Notes under the pieces: model-generated
What the model was told of the DNA's origin: nothing
Databases searched by the model: none
Seen by the model: only the letters and a program-made list of their open reading frames with translations
Shown here: piece after piece, positions 37,779 through 45,351 of the stretch
How the letters are laid out: every line of letters begins with the position of its first letter
Position numbering within the stretch: position 1 is the first letter of the stretch
DNA from: CALKJU01 sp035326425
GTDB lineage: Bacteria > Pseudomonadota > Alphaproteobacteria > Geminicoccales > Geminicoccaceae
Reading direction: 5' to 3'
DNA: 64,000 nt
Assembly (NCBI GenBank): GCA_035326425.1
Contig: DAOLFG010000001.1
Location: 116,159 to 180,158 of the forward strand
Made by a program: the position numbers and the translations under genes

Positions 37779-38839
37779 CCACCGCCGCCGTCCGCTTCGA
37801 CCATGTGACCAAGGCCTACGGCTCGGTCGTGGCGGTCGACGACGTCTCCTTCACCGTCGAGCGCGGCACGCTGGTGACGCTGCTGGGGCCTTCCGGCTGC
37901 GGCAAGACCACCACCTTGCGGATGATCGCCGGGCTGGAGCTGGCGACCAAGGGGCGGATCCTGATCGGCGAGCAGGACGTGACCGCCCTGCCCGCGACCG
38001 CCCGCGACGTGGCGATGGTGTTCCAGTCCTACGCCCTGTTCCCGCACATGACGGTGCAGGAGAATGTCGGCTACGGCCTCACCGCCGCCCGGCTGCCCAA
38101 GGCCGAGGTGAAGTCCAGGGCCGACGCCGGGCTCGAGCTGGTGGGCCTCGCCGGCATGGGCCATCGCCTGCCGAGCGAGCTTTCCGGCGGCCAGCAGCAG
38201 CGCGTGGCGGTGGCCCGCGCCGTGGTGCTGGAGCCCAAGGTGCTGCTGTTCGACGAGCCCTTGTCGAACCTCGACGCCAAGCTGCGCCGCCGCGTGCGCG
38301 AGGAGATCCGCGACCTGCAGCAGAAGCTCGGCATCACCGCCGTCTATGTCACCCACGACCAGGAGGAGGCCCTGGCGGTCTCCGACCGCGTCATCGTCAT
38401 GAGCCAGGGGAAGATCGCGCAGGAAGGCACGCCGCGCGAGCTGTACGAGGAGCCGGCGTCGCGCTTCGTCGCCGACTTCATCGGCGACGCCAACCTGCTG
38501 CCCTGCGACATCGCCGAGATCTATGGCCGCGAGGCGGTGGTGCGCCTGGGCGGCCTGGAAGCCCGCCTGCCGCGCCGCGGCCTCGGCACCGGCTCGGCGC
38601 TGATCGCCATCCGGCCGCAGAGCCTGCACCTCTCGGCGAGCCCGGGCGCCGACACCCTGCCGGCCAAGGTGTCGCACGCCACCTATCTCGGCAGCCACAT
38701 GGCCTACGAGCTCGATACCGCGATTGGCGAGCTCTATGTCGAGGACCACGCCACCGAGCGGCCGTTCGCGGCCGGCGACGAGGTGCATGTGGCGCTGGCG
38801 CCGCGCGGCGTGACGCTGGTGCCGGGCGAGCCTGCCTGA
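37775..38839 (+). CDS. ABC transporter ATPase, ferric iron/polyamine type (FbpC/PotA-like)
   Basis: 354 residues from GTG 37775. Walker A GPSGCGKTT, Q-loop FQSYALFPHMTVQENV, signature LSGGQQQRVAVARAV, Walker B VLLFDEPLSNLDAK and switch THDQEEALAVSDR are all intact. The C-terminal ~110 residues form a TOBE domain (IRPQSLHLSA). It completes the importer encoded by the two preceding genes. Confidence 0.95.
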   Translation: MTTAAVRFDHVTKAYGSVVAVDDVSFTVERGTLVTLLGPSGCGKTTTLRMIAGLELATKGRILIGEQDVTALPATARDVAMVFQSYALFPHMTVQENVGYGLTAARLPKAEVKSRADAGLELVGLAGMGHRLPSELSGGQQQRVAVARAVVLEPKVLLFDEPLSNLDAKLRRRVREEIRDLQQKLGITAVYVTHDQEEALAVSDRVIVMSQGKIAQEGTPRELYEEPASRFVADFIGDANLLPCDIAEIYGREAVVRLGGLEARLPRRGLGTGSALIAIRPQSLHLSASPGADTLPAKVSHATYLGSHMAYELDTAIGELYVEDHATERPFAAGDEVHVALAPRGVTLVPGEPA

Positions 38840-38941
38840 AGCGTCCAGCTGGTCGCGGCCCGGAATTCGCCGAGCCGTGATTGGGCAGGCCGATGTCCGG
38901 GGCGCTACCGCGCGTCCCGCATCAAAGTGGAGAAGACAGCG

Positions 38942-39508
38942 ATGCGCAGGATCATCGTCTGGAACCTGATGACCCTGGACGGCCACTTCGAGGGGCCGCA
39001 GCCCTGGGATCTCGACTTCCACAACCTCGCCTGGGGGCCGGAGCTGGAGCGGCTGTCGCTGCAGCAGGCCGAGGAGGGCGACCTCCTGGTGTTCGGCCGC
39101 CGGACCTACGAGGGCATGGCCGCCTATTGGACGACGGCCGAGGACAACAGCGAGATCAAGGCCTTCATGAACAGCGTGGCCAAGCTGGTCGCGTCCCGCA
39201 CGCTGAAGGAGGCGAGCTGGAACAACAGCCGCATCGTCGCCGAGCCGGTGGCCGAGCTGACGCGGCTGAAGGCCGGCCCCGGCAAGGCGATGCTGGTGTT
39301 CGGCAGCGCCGAGCTCGCCGCCGTGCTGATCGAGGCCGGACTGGTGGACGAATTGCGGATCTGCATCGTCCCGGTCCTGCTCGGCGCCGGCAACCCGCTG
39401 TTCAAGCCGGCGCCGAGCCGGACGCTGCTGGAGCTGCTGGGCAGCGAGACCACCGAGGCCGGCTCGGTGATCCTGCGGTACGCACCGGAGCGGCGGCCCG
39501 CATCGTAG
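38942..39508 (+). CDS. Dihydrofolate reductase-like / RibD C-terminal domain protein
   Basis: 188 residues from ATG 38942, with GGAGAAG 7 bases upstream; a GTG at 38927 is less likely. The RibD_C fold is shown by IVWNLMTLDGHFEGP, DLLVFGRRTYEGMAAYW, KAMLVFGSAELAAVLIEAGLVDELRICIVPVLLGAGNPLF. Such stand-alone reductases use NADPH; substrate unknown. It lies just upstream of the secretion chaperone but is probably unrelated to it. Confidence 0.9.
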   Translation: MRRIIVWNLMTLDGHFEGPQPWDLDFHNLAWGPELERLSLQQAEEGDLLVFGRRTYEGMAAYWTTAEDNSEIKAFMNSVAKLVASRTLKEASWNNSRIVAEPVAELTRLKAGPGKAMLVFGSAELAAVLIEAGLVDELRICIVPVLLGAGNPLFKPAPSRTLLELLGSETTEAGSVILRYAPERRPAS

Positions 39509-39510
39509 GG

Positions 39511-39572
39511 GTATGGGCGTGCGACTCGCCGATTGGCGGACGATGCGGCGAACGTGATAGTCGCGCCCATAC
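39511..39572 (+). promoter_or_regulatory. Nested stem-loop in the leader of the secretion chaperone gene
   Basis: GTATGGGCG and CGACT (39511-39526, with a two-base bulge) pair exactly with AGTCGCGCCCATAC (39559-39572); inside lies a small hairpin CGCC-GATT-GGCG (39527-39538). It begins 3 bases past the reductase stop and ends 30 bases before the chaperone start. It may terminate upstream transcription or act as an RNA control element; no T-run follows. Confidence 0.5.
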
Positions 39573-39602
39573 GGTCCCGGTTGTCCTGGGAGGCTCGGCG
39601 GC

Positions 39603-40067
39603 ATGGCCGGCAGGGAGCATGTGCAGGCGCTGATGCGCGACGTCGGCCCGCAAGCGGGCCTGCTCGAGGTCACCGAGTTCGCCGAGCACGACGCATGGAC
39701 GCTGGTGGTCGACGACGCCACTGTGCTGTTCGTGGACCATGACGACACGGATGGGCGGCTGATGCTGTCGGCCGAGGTCGGCGAGCCTGCCGAGACGGGG
39801 CGCCCAGGGCTCCATGAGCTGCTGCTGCGCTACAACGATGCCTGGCGCGAGACCGGCGGCGGGCGGATGTCGCTCGATCCCGCGGGCGTCGTGGTCCTGC
39901 GGTTCGAGCTGCCGGTGCAGGGGCTGGAGCTGGCGCGCCTGCAAGGGGTGATCGGCACCTTCGTCGAGGTGCTCCGGGGCTGGCGCGAGATCGTGGCCAA
40001 TGCCGGCGAAGAGGCGCCGGCGGTGCCGCTGGCGGCGATGATGCCGGGCGGCATGATCCGCGGCTGA
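39603..40067 (+). CDS. CesT/Tir-type type III secretion chaperone (class I)
   Basis: 154 residues, acidic, no signal peptide. The fold of class I secretion chaperones is recognisable: N-terminal helix (EHVQALMRDVGPQ), strands WTLVVDDATVLFVDHDD and GRLMLSAEVGE, then LLRYNDAWRETGGGRMSLDPAGVVVLRFELP and a long C-terminal helix (ARLQGVIGTFVEVLRGWREIV), with the short tail GGMIRG. Such proteins hold one effector partly unfolded in the cytoplasm and present it to SctN. The gene starts 9 bases after GGGAGG and is followed 32 bases later by its presumptive client, the RGS-domain protein. Confidence 0.82.
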   Translation: MAGREHVQALMRDVGPQAGLLEVTEFAEHDAWTLVVDDATVLFVDHDDTDGRLMLSAEVGEPAETGRPGLHELLLRYNDAWRETGGGRMSLDPAGVVVLRFELPVQGLELARLQGVIGTFVEVLRGWREIVANAGEEAPAVPLAAMMPGGMIRG

Positions 40068-40086
40068 CGCGCGGCGTTCCGAACGG

Positions 40087-40093
40087 AAGGAGG
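40087..40093 (+). promoter_or_regulatory. Strong ribosome-binding site of the RGS-domain gene
   Basis: AAGGAGG lies 6 bases before ATG 40100, a near-perfect anti-16S match that fixes the start of the effector candidate and implies high translation. Confidence 0.8.
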
Positions 40094-40099
40094 CTTGCG

Positions 40100-40822
40100 A
40101 TGCAGGTCGGGCAGCAGACGACGTTCACCCAGATCTACAACCAGTTCAGGCCGGGGCCGCTGTCCAACTCGGACCAGCACCTGCGGCTGACCGGCACCAA
40201 CCTGCACACCCACAATCCGCTGATGCCGCACGGCAAAGGGGCGGCCGCCCTGCAGGCCCGGCTCGACAAGTACAACGGCGGCGCCGGGGCGGTGAAGGAT
40301 GCCATCGCCCGGCAGTACACGCCCGAGATCGCCGACAAGGTGTTCCGGAACCTCGGCCTCGGCAGCGAGGTCAGGCTGCGCGACCTCGGGGCGATCAAGG
40401 CCGAGATCGAGCGCCAGACCACGCTCGACATCGGCAAGTACGGGCACGACACCACCCGCATGCTGCAGGCGGCGATCGACCGCACCGACCCGGCGCTGAC
40501 CGAAGCTTTCGAGGCGTTCGGCGAGAAGTCGCTGACCTCGGAGAACCTGAACTTCCTGCGGGCGGTGAGCGACTACCGTCAGGCGCCTACGGCGGAGAAG
40601 GCGCGGGCGATCGTCAGCGAGTTCATCGACGGCGCCCAGCGCGTCAATCCCACCGACCGGGACGACGACGCCGACATCATGTTCCGCGCCACCAAGCAGG
40701 CGCTGCAGCGCGACGACGCCGACCCGGCAGCGTTCGACGACATCTACGACCAGGTCTTCAACATGACCTCGCTCGACGTCATGACCAAGTTCGTCAACGA
40801 GCAGCTGCCGAAGGGTCGGTGA
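40100..40822 (+). CDS. Candidate type III effector with a C-terminal RGS (regulator of G-protein signalling) domain
   Basis: 240 residues, no signal peptide. Residues 1-50 are polar and Ser/Thr/Asn/His-rich, as in type III secretion signals and chaperone-binding regions; 60-125 are helical and of unknown family. From about 130 to 236 the sequence follows the RGS domain: FEAFGEKSLTSENLNFLRAV, then KARAIVSEFIDGAQRVN, then FDDIYDQVFNMTSLDVMTKF. Aligned from memory with animal RGS4, Asn149, Asn183 and Asp226 fall on RGS4 Asn88, Asn128 and Asp163, and Lys230 on Arg167, all G-alpha-contacting positions. RGS domains accelerate GTP hydrolysis by eukaryotic G-alpha subunits and bacteria have no such target. 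With the preceding chaperone this looks like a host-directed effector. It could instead be a structural relative with another partner. Confidence 0.78.
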   Translation: MQVGQQTTFTQIYNQFRPGPLSNSDQHLRLTGTNLHTHNPLMPHGKGAAALQARLDKYNGGAGAVKDAIARQYTPEIADKVFRNLGLGSEVRLRDLGAIKAEIERQTTLDIGKYGHDTTRMLQAAIDRTDPALTEAFEAFGEKSLTSENLNFLRAVSDYRQAPTAEKARAIVSEFIDGAQRVNPTDRDDDADIMFRATKQALQRDDADPAAFDDIYDQVFNMTSLDVMTKFVNEQLPKGR

Positions 40823-40837
40823 CGGGCCGGGCGGGGC

Positions 40838-41695
40838 TCACGCCGCCGCCCGCTCGGTCCTCGCCGCCTCCCAGGCCAACATCGCCTGCTTGCGGACATT
40901 GCCCCAGCGGTAGCCGCCCAGAGCCCCGGTCTCGCGGATGACGCGGTGACAGGGAATCAGGAAGGCGATCTGGTTGGCGCCGACGGCGCCGCCTACCGCA
41001 CGGGCTGCCCCCGGCTTGCCCAGGGCGGCGGCGAGGTCGCCGTAGGATATGGTCGAGCCCTCGGGGATGCGCAGCAGCGCACGCCACACCTGTACCTGGA
41101 AGGGCGTGCCCTTCAGCAGCAGCGGCAGCGGCTCGGTCTGCGGGCCGTCGGGGAAGCAGCGGCCGACCCAGGGTGCGGTGCCCTCCGGATCGTGGACGAA
41201 GGTGCTGAGCGGCCAAGCGCGCTGCTTGGCCTCGAGCTGCTCCTCGTACTCGCCGTCGGCGGCGAAGGCGAGCCGCGCGAGGCCGCGGTCGCTGACCACG
41301 AACAGCGCATCGCCGAACGGCGTCGGATGCACCGCCCAGCGCAGCGTGATGCCCTGGCCCAGCGCCTTGTACTCGCCGGGTGTCAGCGCCTCGTAGGTGA
41401 CGAACAGGTCGTGCAGCCGCGACGGGCCGGACAGGCCGACCTCGTAGGTGGCGTCCAGCACGCTGGTCTGGCGCAGCGCCGCCTTGGCGTGCTCGACGGT
41501 GAGCAGGCCGAGGAAGCGCTTCGGGCTGACGCCGACCCAGCGGGTGAAGACGCGCTGGGCATGGAAGGGCGACAGGCCCATGGCGTCGGCGACGTCCTCG
41601 AGCCGCGGCTGGTCGAGGCGGTTGTCCTCGATCCAGCGGATGGCGCGCTCGACGCGGGCATAGTCGGTGGACGGGGTGTGGGTCGTCAGTTGCAT
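40838..41695 (-). CDS. AraC-type regulator fused to O6-methylguanine-DNA methyltransferase (Ada-like without N-terminal domain)
   Basis: 285 residues from ATG 41695 (GAGGA upstream); a GTG at 41743 would add 16 residues. Residues ~5-105 form an AraC helix-turn-helix (LEDVADAMGLSPFHAQRVFTRWVGVSPKRFL). The C-terminal ~160 residues are an Ogt domain with the active-site PCHRVI cysteine and GGYRWG. The enzyme removes methyl groups from O6-methylguanine. The metal-binding N-terminal domain that senses phosphotriesters in E. coli Ada is absent. It is convergent with the effector gene. Confidence 0.92.
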   Translation of the reverse strand: MQLTTHTPSTDYARVERAIRWIEDNRLDQPRLEDVADAMGLSPFHAQRVFTRWVGVSPKRFLGLLTVEHAKAALRQTSVLDATYEVGLSGPSRLHDLFVTYEALTPGEYKALGQGITLRWAVHPTPFGDALFVVSDRGLARLAFAADGEYEEQLEAKQRAWPLSTFVHDPEGTAPWVGRCFPDGPQTEPLPLLLKGTPFQVQVWRALLRIPEGSTISYGDLAAALGKPGAARAVGGAVGANQIAFLIPCHRVIRETGALGGYRWGNVRKQAMLAWEAARTERAAA

Positions 41696-41768
41696 GGCCG
41701 GATCCTCATCGTCTGGACCCGTCAGATACGCATTCTCCGCCACCGTTCACACCCGATCCTTGCGCCAC

Positions 41769-42392
<624 letters not shown>

Positions 42393-42396
42393 TGCC

Positions 42397-43323
42397 TCAG
42401 CCTCCGATCAGCCCGGCAGCGCGGGCGACGACCCATTGCCCCGTGGCAGCCGCCTCGCCGGCATGGGCCTCGCTGCCGACGCCGGCGATCTCGAGGGCGG
42501 TGCGGTAGCGTGCGGCCAGCGCAGCGCCACCGACGATCAGCACGCCCGTTTCCACTGCCGGCCGGCCGGCGCAGCCGAAGGCCTCGCGCAGCTCGCAGCC
42601 CAGGAGCAGCCCGGAAAGGTAGTCGGCGATGCCAGTGCCCGGTACCTCGTCGAAAAGGCCGAGGGTGCGGGCACTGAACAGGCGGCGCAGCAGGCCGCCG
42701 GCGCCCGGATCGCCCGACAGGCCGAAGCGCACGCCGCGCGCGAAGGCGGAGGCATCGGCGGCATCGCCCTGCATCAGCCGGCCGAGGATCGAGTGCTGCC
42801 GCAAGACGGCGAACAGCTCGCCGGTCATGAAGCTGGCGAACCAGACCACCCGGCCCTGCTCGACCAGCGCCCATTTGCTGTGCGTGCCCGGCAGCACGAG
42901 CAGCCTCGCCTCGGGCCGCTGCGCCAGGACGCCCAGGATCTGGGTCTCCTCGCCGCGCATCACGTCGGGCACGCCGTCGGCACCGCGGAACGACAGGCCG
43001 GGGACGAAGCGCAGCTCGGCGCCGCCCCTGGTGCGGTGGCGGACGAGGTGGCCGACGATGTCCTCGGCACCCGCCGGGCACGGGGCGTAGGGTGCCTCGA
43101 CCCAGCCCTGGCGGCTGCCGATCATGCCGGACGCCAGGACCGGCGCCCCCGCCCCGACCCAGTCGCCGACGAGGCGGACGAAGGCGGCATCGAAGTCGCG
43201 GTCGACGACCTGCAGGATGCCGGCCGGCGCCTCGCGGCGCTCCAGCACCGTGCCGTCGGCGGCCATGCGATAGCCGCGGAACGAGCTGGTGCCCCAGTCG
43301 AGGCCGATCAGCGCCGCGTCCAT
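42397..43323 (-). CDS. dgoK: 2-dehydro-3-deoxygalactonokinase
   Basis: 308 residues, ASKHA-fold sugar-acid kinase. IGLDWGTSSFRGYR is the N-terminal phosphate motif, ASGMIGSRQGWVEAPYAPCP and VLPGTHSKWALVE are DgoK-specific, and GVLIVGGAALAARY is the adenosine motif. It phosphorylates 2-keto-3-deoxygalactonate for DgoA. The neighbours on the same strand, dgoA and a KDG-kinase-like gene, confirm the pathway. Confidence 0.94.
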   Translation of the reverse strand: MDAALIGLDWGTSSFRGYRMAADGTVLERREAPAGILQVVDRDFDAAFVRLVGDWVGAGAPVLASGMIGSRQGWVEAPYAPCPAGAEDIVGHLVRHRTRGGAELRFVPGLSFRGADGVPDVMRGEETQILGVLAQRPEARLLVLPGTHSKWALVEQGRVVWFASFMTGELFAVLRQHSILGRLMQGDAADASAFARGVRFGLSGDPGAGGLLRRLFSARTLGLFDEVPGTGIADYLSGLLLGCELREAFGCAGRPAVETGVLIVGGAALAARYRTALEIAGVGSEAHAGEAAATGQWVVARAAGLIGG

Positions 43324-43324
43324 G

Positions 43325-44251
43325 CTAGCGCTCCGCCCCGGCCAGCAGTTCGGCCACGGCGTCGCGCGTCGGCATCGGTGCCACGGCGCCGAAGCCCGTC
43401 ACCGCCAGGGCCGCCGCCGCATTGGCCCAGCGGGCGGAGCCGAAGACATCGCCGGTGCGCAGATATTCGACCAGGAAGGCGCCGTCGAAAGTGTCGCCGG
43501 CACCGGTGGCATCGACCAGCTCGACCTCGTGCCGGGCGAGGCGCTCGCGGCGCTGGGCCGTGGCGACGGCCGAGCCGCCGTCGCCCAGCGTCAGCACCAC
43601 GGCCTTGGGATGATGGGCGAGATAGTGGTCGAGGATGGCATCGATGTCCGAAAGCCCGGTCAGCGCCTGGGCGTCCTCGATGCTGGCCTTGACGATGTCG
43701 GCCTGCGCCGCCGTCGCCTCGACCACCGCGCGGGCGCGCGGCATCGGCCAGAGCCGCTTGCGCAGGTTGGTGTCGTAGGAGACCAGCGCACCGCCTGCCT
43801 TGGCGGCGTCGATGGCGGCGAACACCGCATCGCAGGCCGAGGCGCTGATCGCCTGGCTGATGCCGGAGACGTGCAGCGCCTTCGCCGCCTTGACGTAGTC
43901 GGCCGGCACGTCCTCCGGCTTCATCCGGCTGGCGGCCGAGCCGGCGCGCAGATAGCTGAACTCGTGGCCCGACTTGCCGTGGGTGACGAAATAGACCGCG
44001 GTGTGGGCGTCGGGGTCGCGCAGCACCCGCGAGCTGTCGACATTCTCCTGCCGCCACAGCTCGACGAAGGCGTCGCCGAAGCTGTCCTGGCCCAGGGCGG
44101 TGAGGTAGCCGACCTTGCCGCCCTGGCGGGCGGCGGCGATGGCGCAGTTCGAGGTGTCGCCGCCGAACCCCTGCAGGTAGCGCTTCTCCTTCGGGTCGGT
44201 CTGGTTGAGCTCGATCATCGGCTCGCCCATGCAGACGATCTCGGGGCTCAT
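43325..44251 (-). CDS. kdgK: PfkB-family sugar kinase, probably 2-keto-3-deoxygluconate kinase
   Basis: 308 residues from ATG 44251. MSPEIVCMGEPMIELNQ and GFGGDTSNCAIAAARQGG are the N-terminal PfkB signature of KdgK-like kinases, and ELVDATGAGDTFDGAFLVEYL is the C-terminal signature with the catalytic Asp. It likely phosphorylates 2-keto-3-deoxygluconate, complementing DgoK. The start overlaps the stop of the macro-domain gene (ATGA) and the stop is 1 base from dgoK. Confidence 0.88.
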   Translation of the reverse strand: MSPEIVCMGEPMIELNQTDPKEKRYLQGFGGDTSNCAIAAARQGGKVGYLTALGQDSFGDAFVELWRQENVDSSRVLRDPDAHTAVYFVTHGKSGHEFSYLRAGSAASRMKPEDVPADYVKAAKALHVSGISQAISASACDAVFAAIDAAKAGGALVSYDTNLRKRLWPMPRARAVVEATAAQADIVKASIEDAQALTGLSDIDAILDHYLAHHPKAVVLTLGDGGSAVATAQRRERLARHEVELVDATGAGDTFDGAFLVEYLRTGDVFGSARWANAAAALAVTGFGAVAPMPTRDAVAELLAGAER

Positions 44252-44763
44252 CGGGCTGCTCCGTCCAGGGCGGCCCGGTGCAGGGCGGCCGAACGTTCGT
44301 CGAAGCAGCAGAACAACACTCGGTCCAAGTGAGCCCCCTCGTTCGTCTTCTGTTGCACCGTGCGCACGGCGATACCGGCGGCACGCTTGGCGGGAAAGCC
44401 ATAGATGCCGGTCGAGATCGCCGGAAAGGCGATGCTGCGGCAGCCGTTCTCGACCGCCACTTCCAGCGAGCGGGCGTAGCAGCTCGCCAGGAAGCCGTCC
44501 TCGCCGGCGCCGCCGCCGTGCCAGACCGGCCCGACGGCGTGGATGACGAGCCCGGCCGGCAGCGCGAAGCCGGGCGTGGCCTTGGCGTCGCCGGTGGCGC
44601 AGCCGCCCAAGGCGGCGCAGGCGCGCGCCAGCTCCGGCCCGGCGGCGCGGTGGATGGCGCCGCAGACGCCGCCACCCGGCGCCAGCCGCTCGTTGGCGGC
44701 GTTCACGATGGCGTCGACCGCCAGACGGGTGATGTCGCCGTGGACGACCTCGAGGAGGGTCAT
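44248..44763 (-). CDS. Macro-domain protein (YmdB-like ADP-ribose / O-acetyl-ADP-ribose hydrolase)
   Basis: 171 residues. The macro fold is plain: VVHGDITRLAVDAIVNAANERLAPGGGVCGAIHRAAG with the catalytic Asn/Asp region, HAVGPVWHGG, and SIAFPAISTGIYGFP, the ADP-ribose phosphate loop. It may remove ADP-ribose from proteins or hydrolyse O-acetyl-ADP-ribose. It is co-translated with kdgK and with the EF-hand gene by ATGA overlaps at both ends, a mixed operon. Confidence 0.93.
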   Translation of the reverse strand: MTLLEVVHGDITRLAVDAIVNAANERLAPGGGVCGAIHRAAGPELARACAALGGCATGDAKATPGFALPAGLVIHAVGPVWHGGGAGEDGFLASCYARSLEVAVENGCRSIAFPAISTGIYGFPAKRAAGIAVRTVQQKTNEGAHLDRVLFCCFDERSAALHRAALDGAAR

Positions 44764-45278
44764 CTGATCTTGATCGCGCCGTCGAGCAGCGGTGCGGCGG
44801 CACCCAGCCGCCTGCGCAGGCTCGGCCAGTTCACGGCCTCGGGATCCTTGACCAGCAGCGCCAGCGGCCGCTGGTCGAGGCGGACGTCGGCCAACAGCTC
44901 GGTGCGGCTGAGCTTGCCGTCGCCGTCCTCGTCGTAGCTGGCGAACAGCCGCGGCAGGCCCGCCATCTCGACGATGGCCAGCGTGCCGAACACGCCACGG
45001 CGGTCGCCGGGGCTCAGCCGGTCGCGGTTGGCCCGCAGCCACTCGAACATGTCGGCCTGCAGGGCCTGAAGCTCGGGCAGCGAGAGCTGGCCGTCCTTGT
45101 CGGTGTCGGCGAAGCGGAAGCTGCGGTCGAAGCAGTCGGTGGAGGCTGCCTGGGCGCAGAATTGGGCGTTGTCGCGCACGAACCGGTCGATGCGCGCGGT
45201 GTCGGTGGGCGCGGTGGTCTGCGCCGCGGCCGGAACGGCGGCCGCGAGGGCGGCGAGCAGCAGGAAGCGATGGATCAA
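44760..45278 (-). CDS. Secreted EF-hand calcium-binding protein
   Basis: 172 residues with a signal peptide ending at AAAQT. Two canonical EF-hand loops are visible, DTDKDGQLSLPEL and DEDGDGKLSRTEL, each with acidic residues at positions 1, 3, 5 and 12. It is likely a periplasmic calcium-binding protein. Function beyond calcium binding is unknown. Its stop overlaps the macro-domain start. Confidence 0.88.
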   Translation of the reverse strand: MIHRFLLLAALAAAVPAAAQTTAPTDTARIDRFVRDNAQFCAQAASTDCFDRSFRFADTDKDGQLSLPELQALQADMFEWLRANRDRLSPGDRRGVFGTLAIVEMAGLPRLFASYDEDGDGKLSRTELLADVRLDQRPLALLVKDPEAVNWPSLRRRLGAAAPLLDGAIKIR

Positions 45279-45351
45279 GTTCGGCCCTCCCGGGCGTTGT
45301 CATAGGTGTGCGGGCACGGCATCGCAACGCCGCGCGATGGCGAGGGATGCG

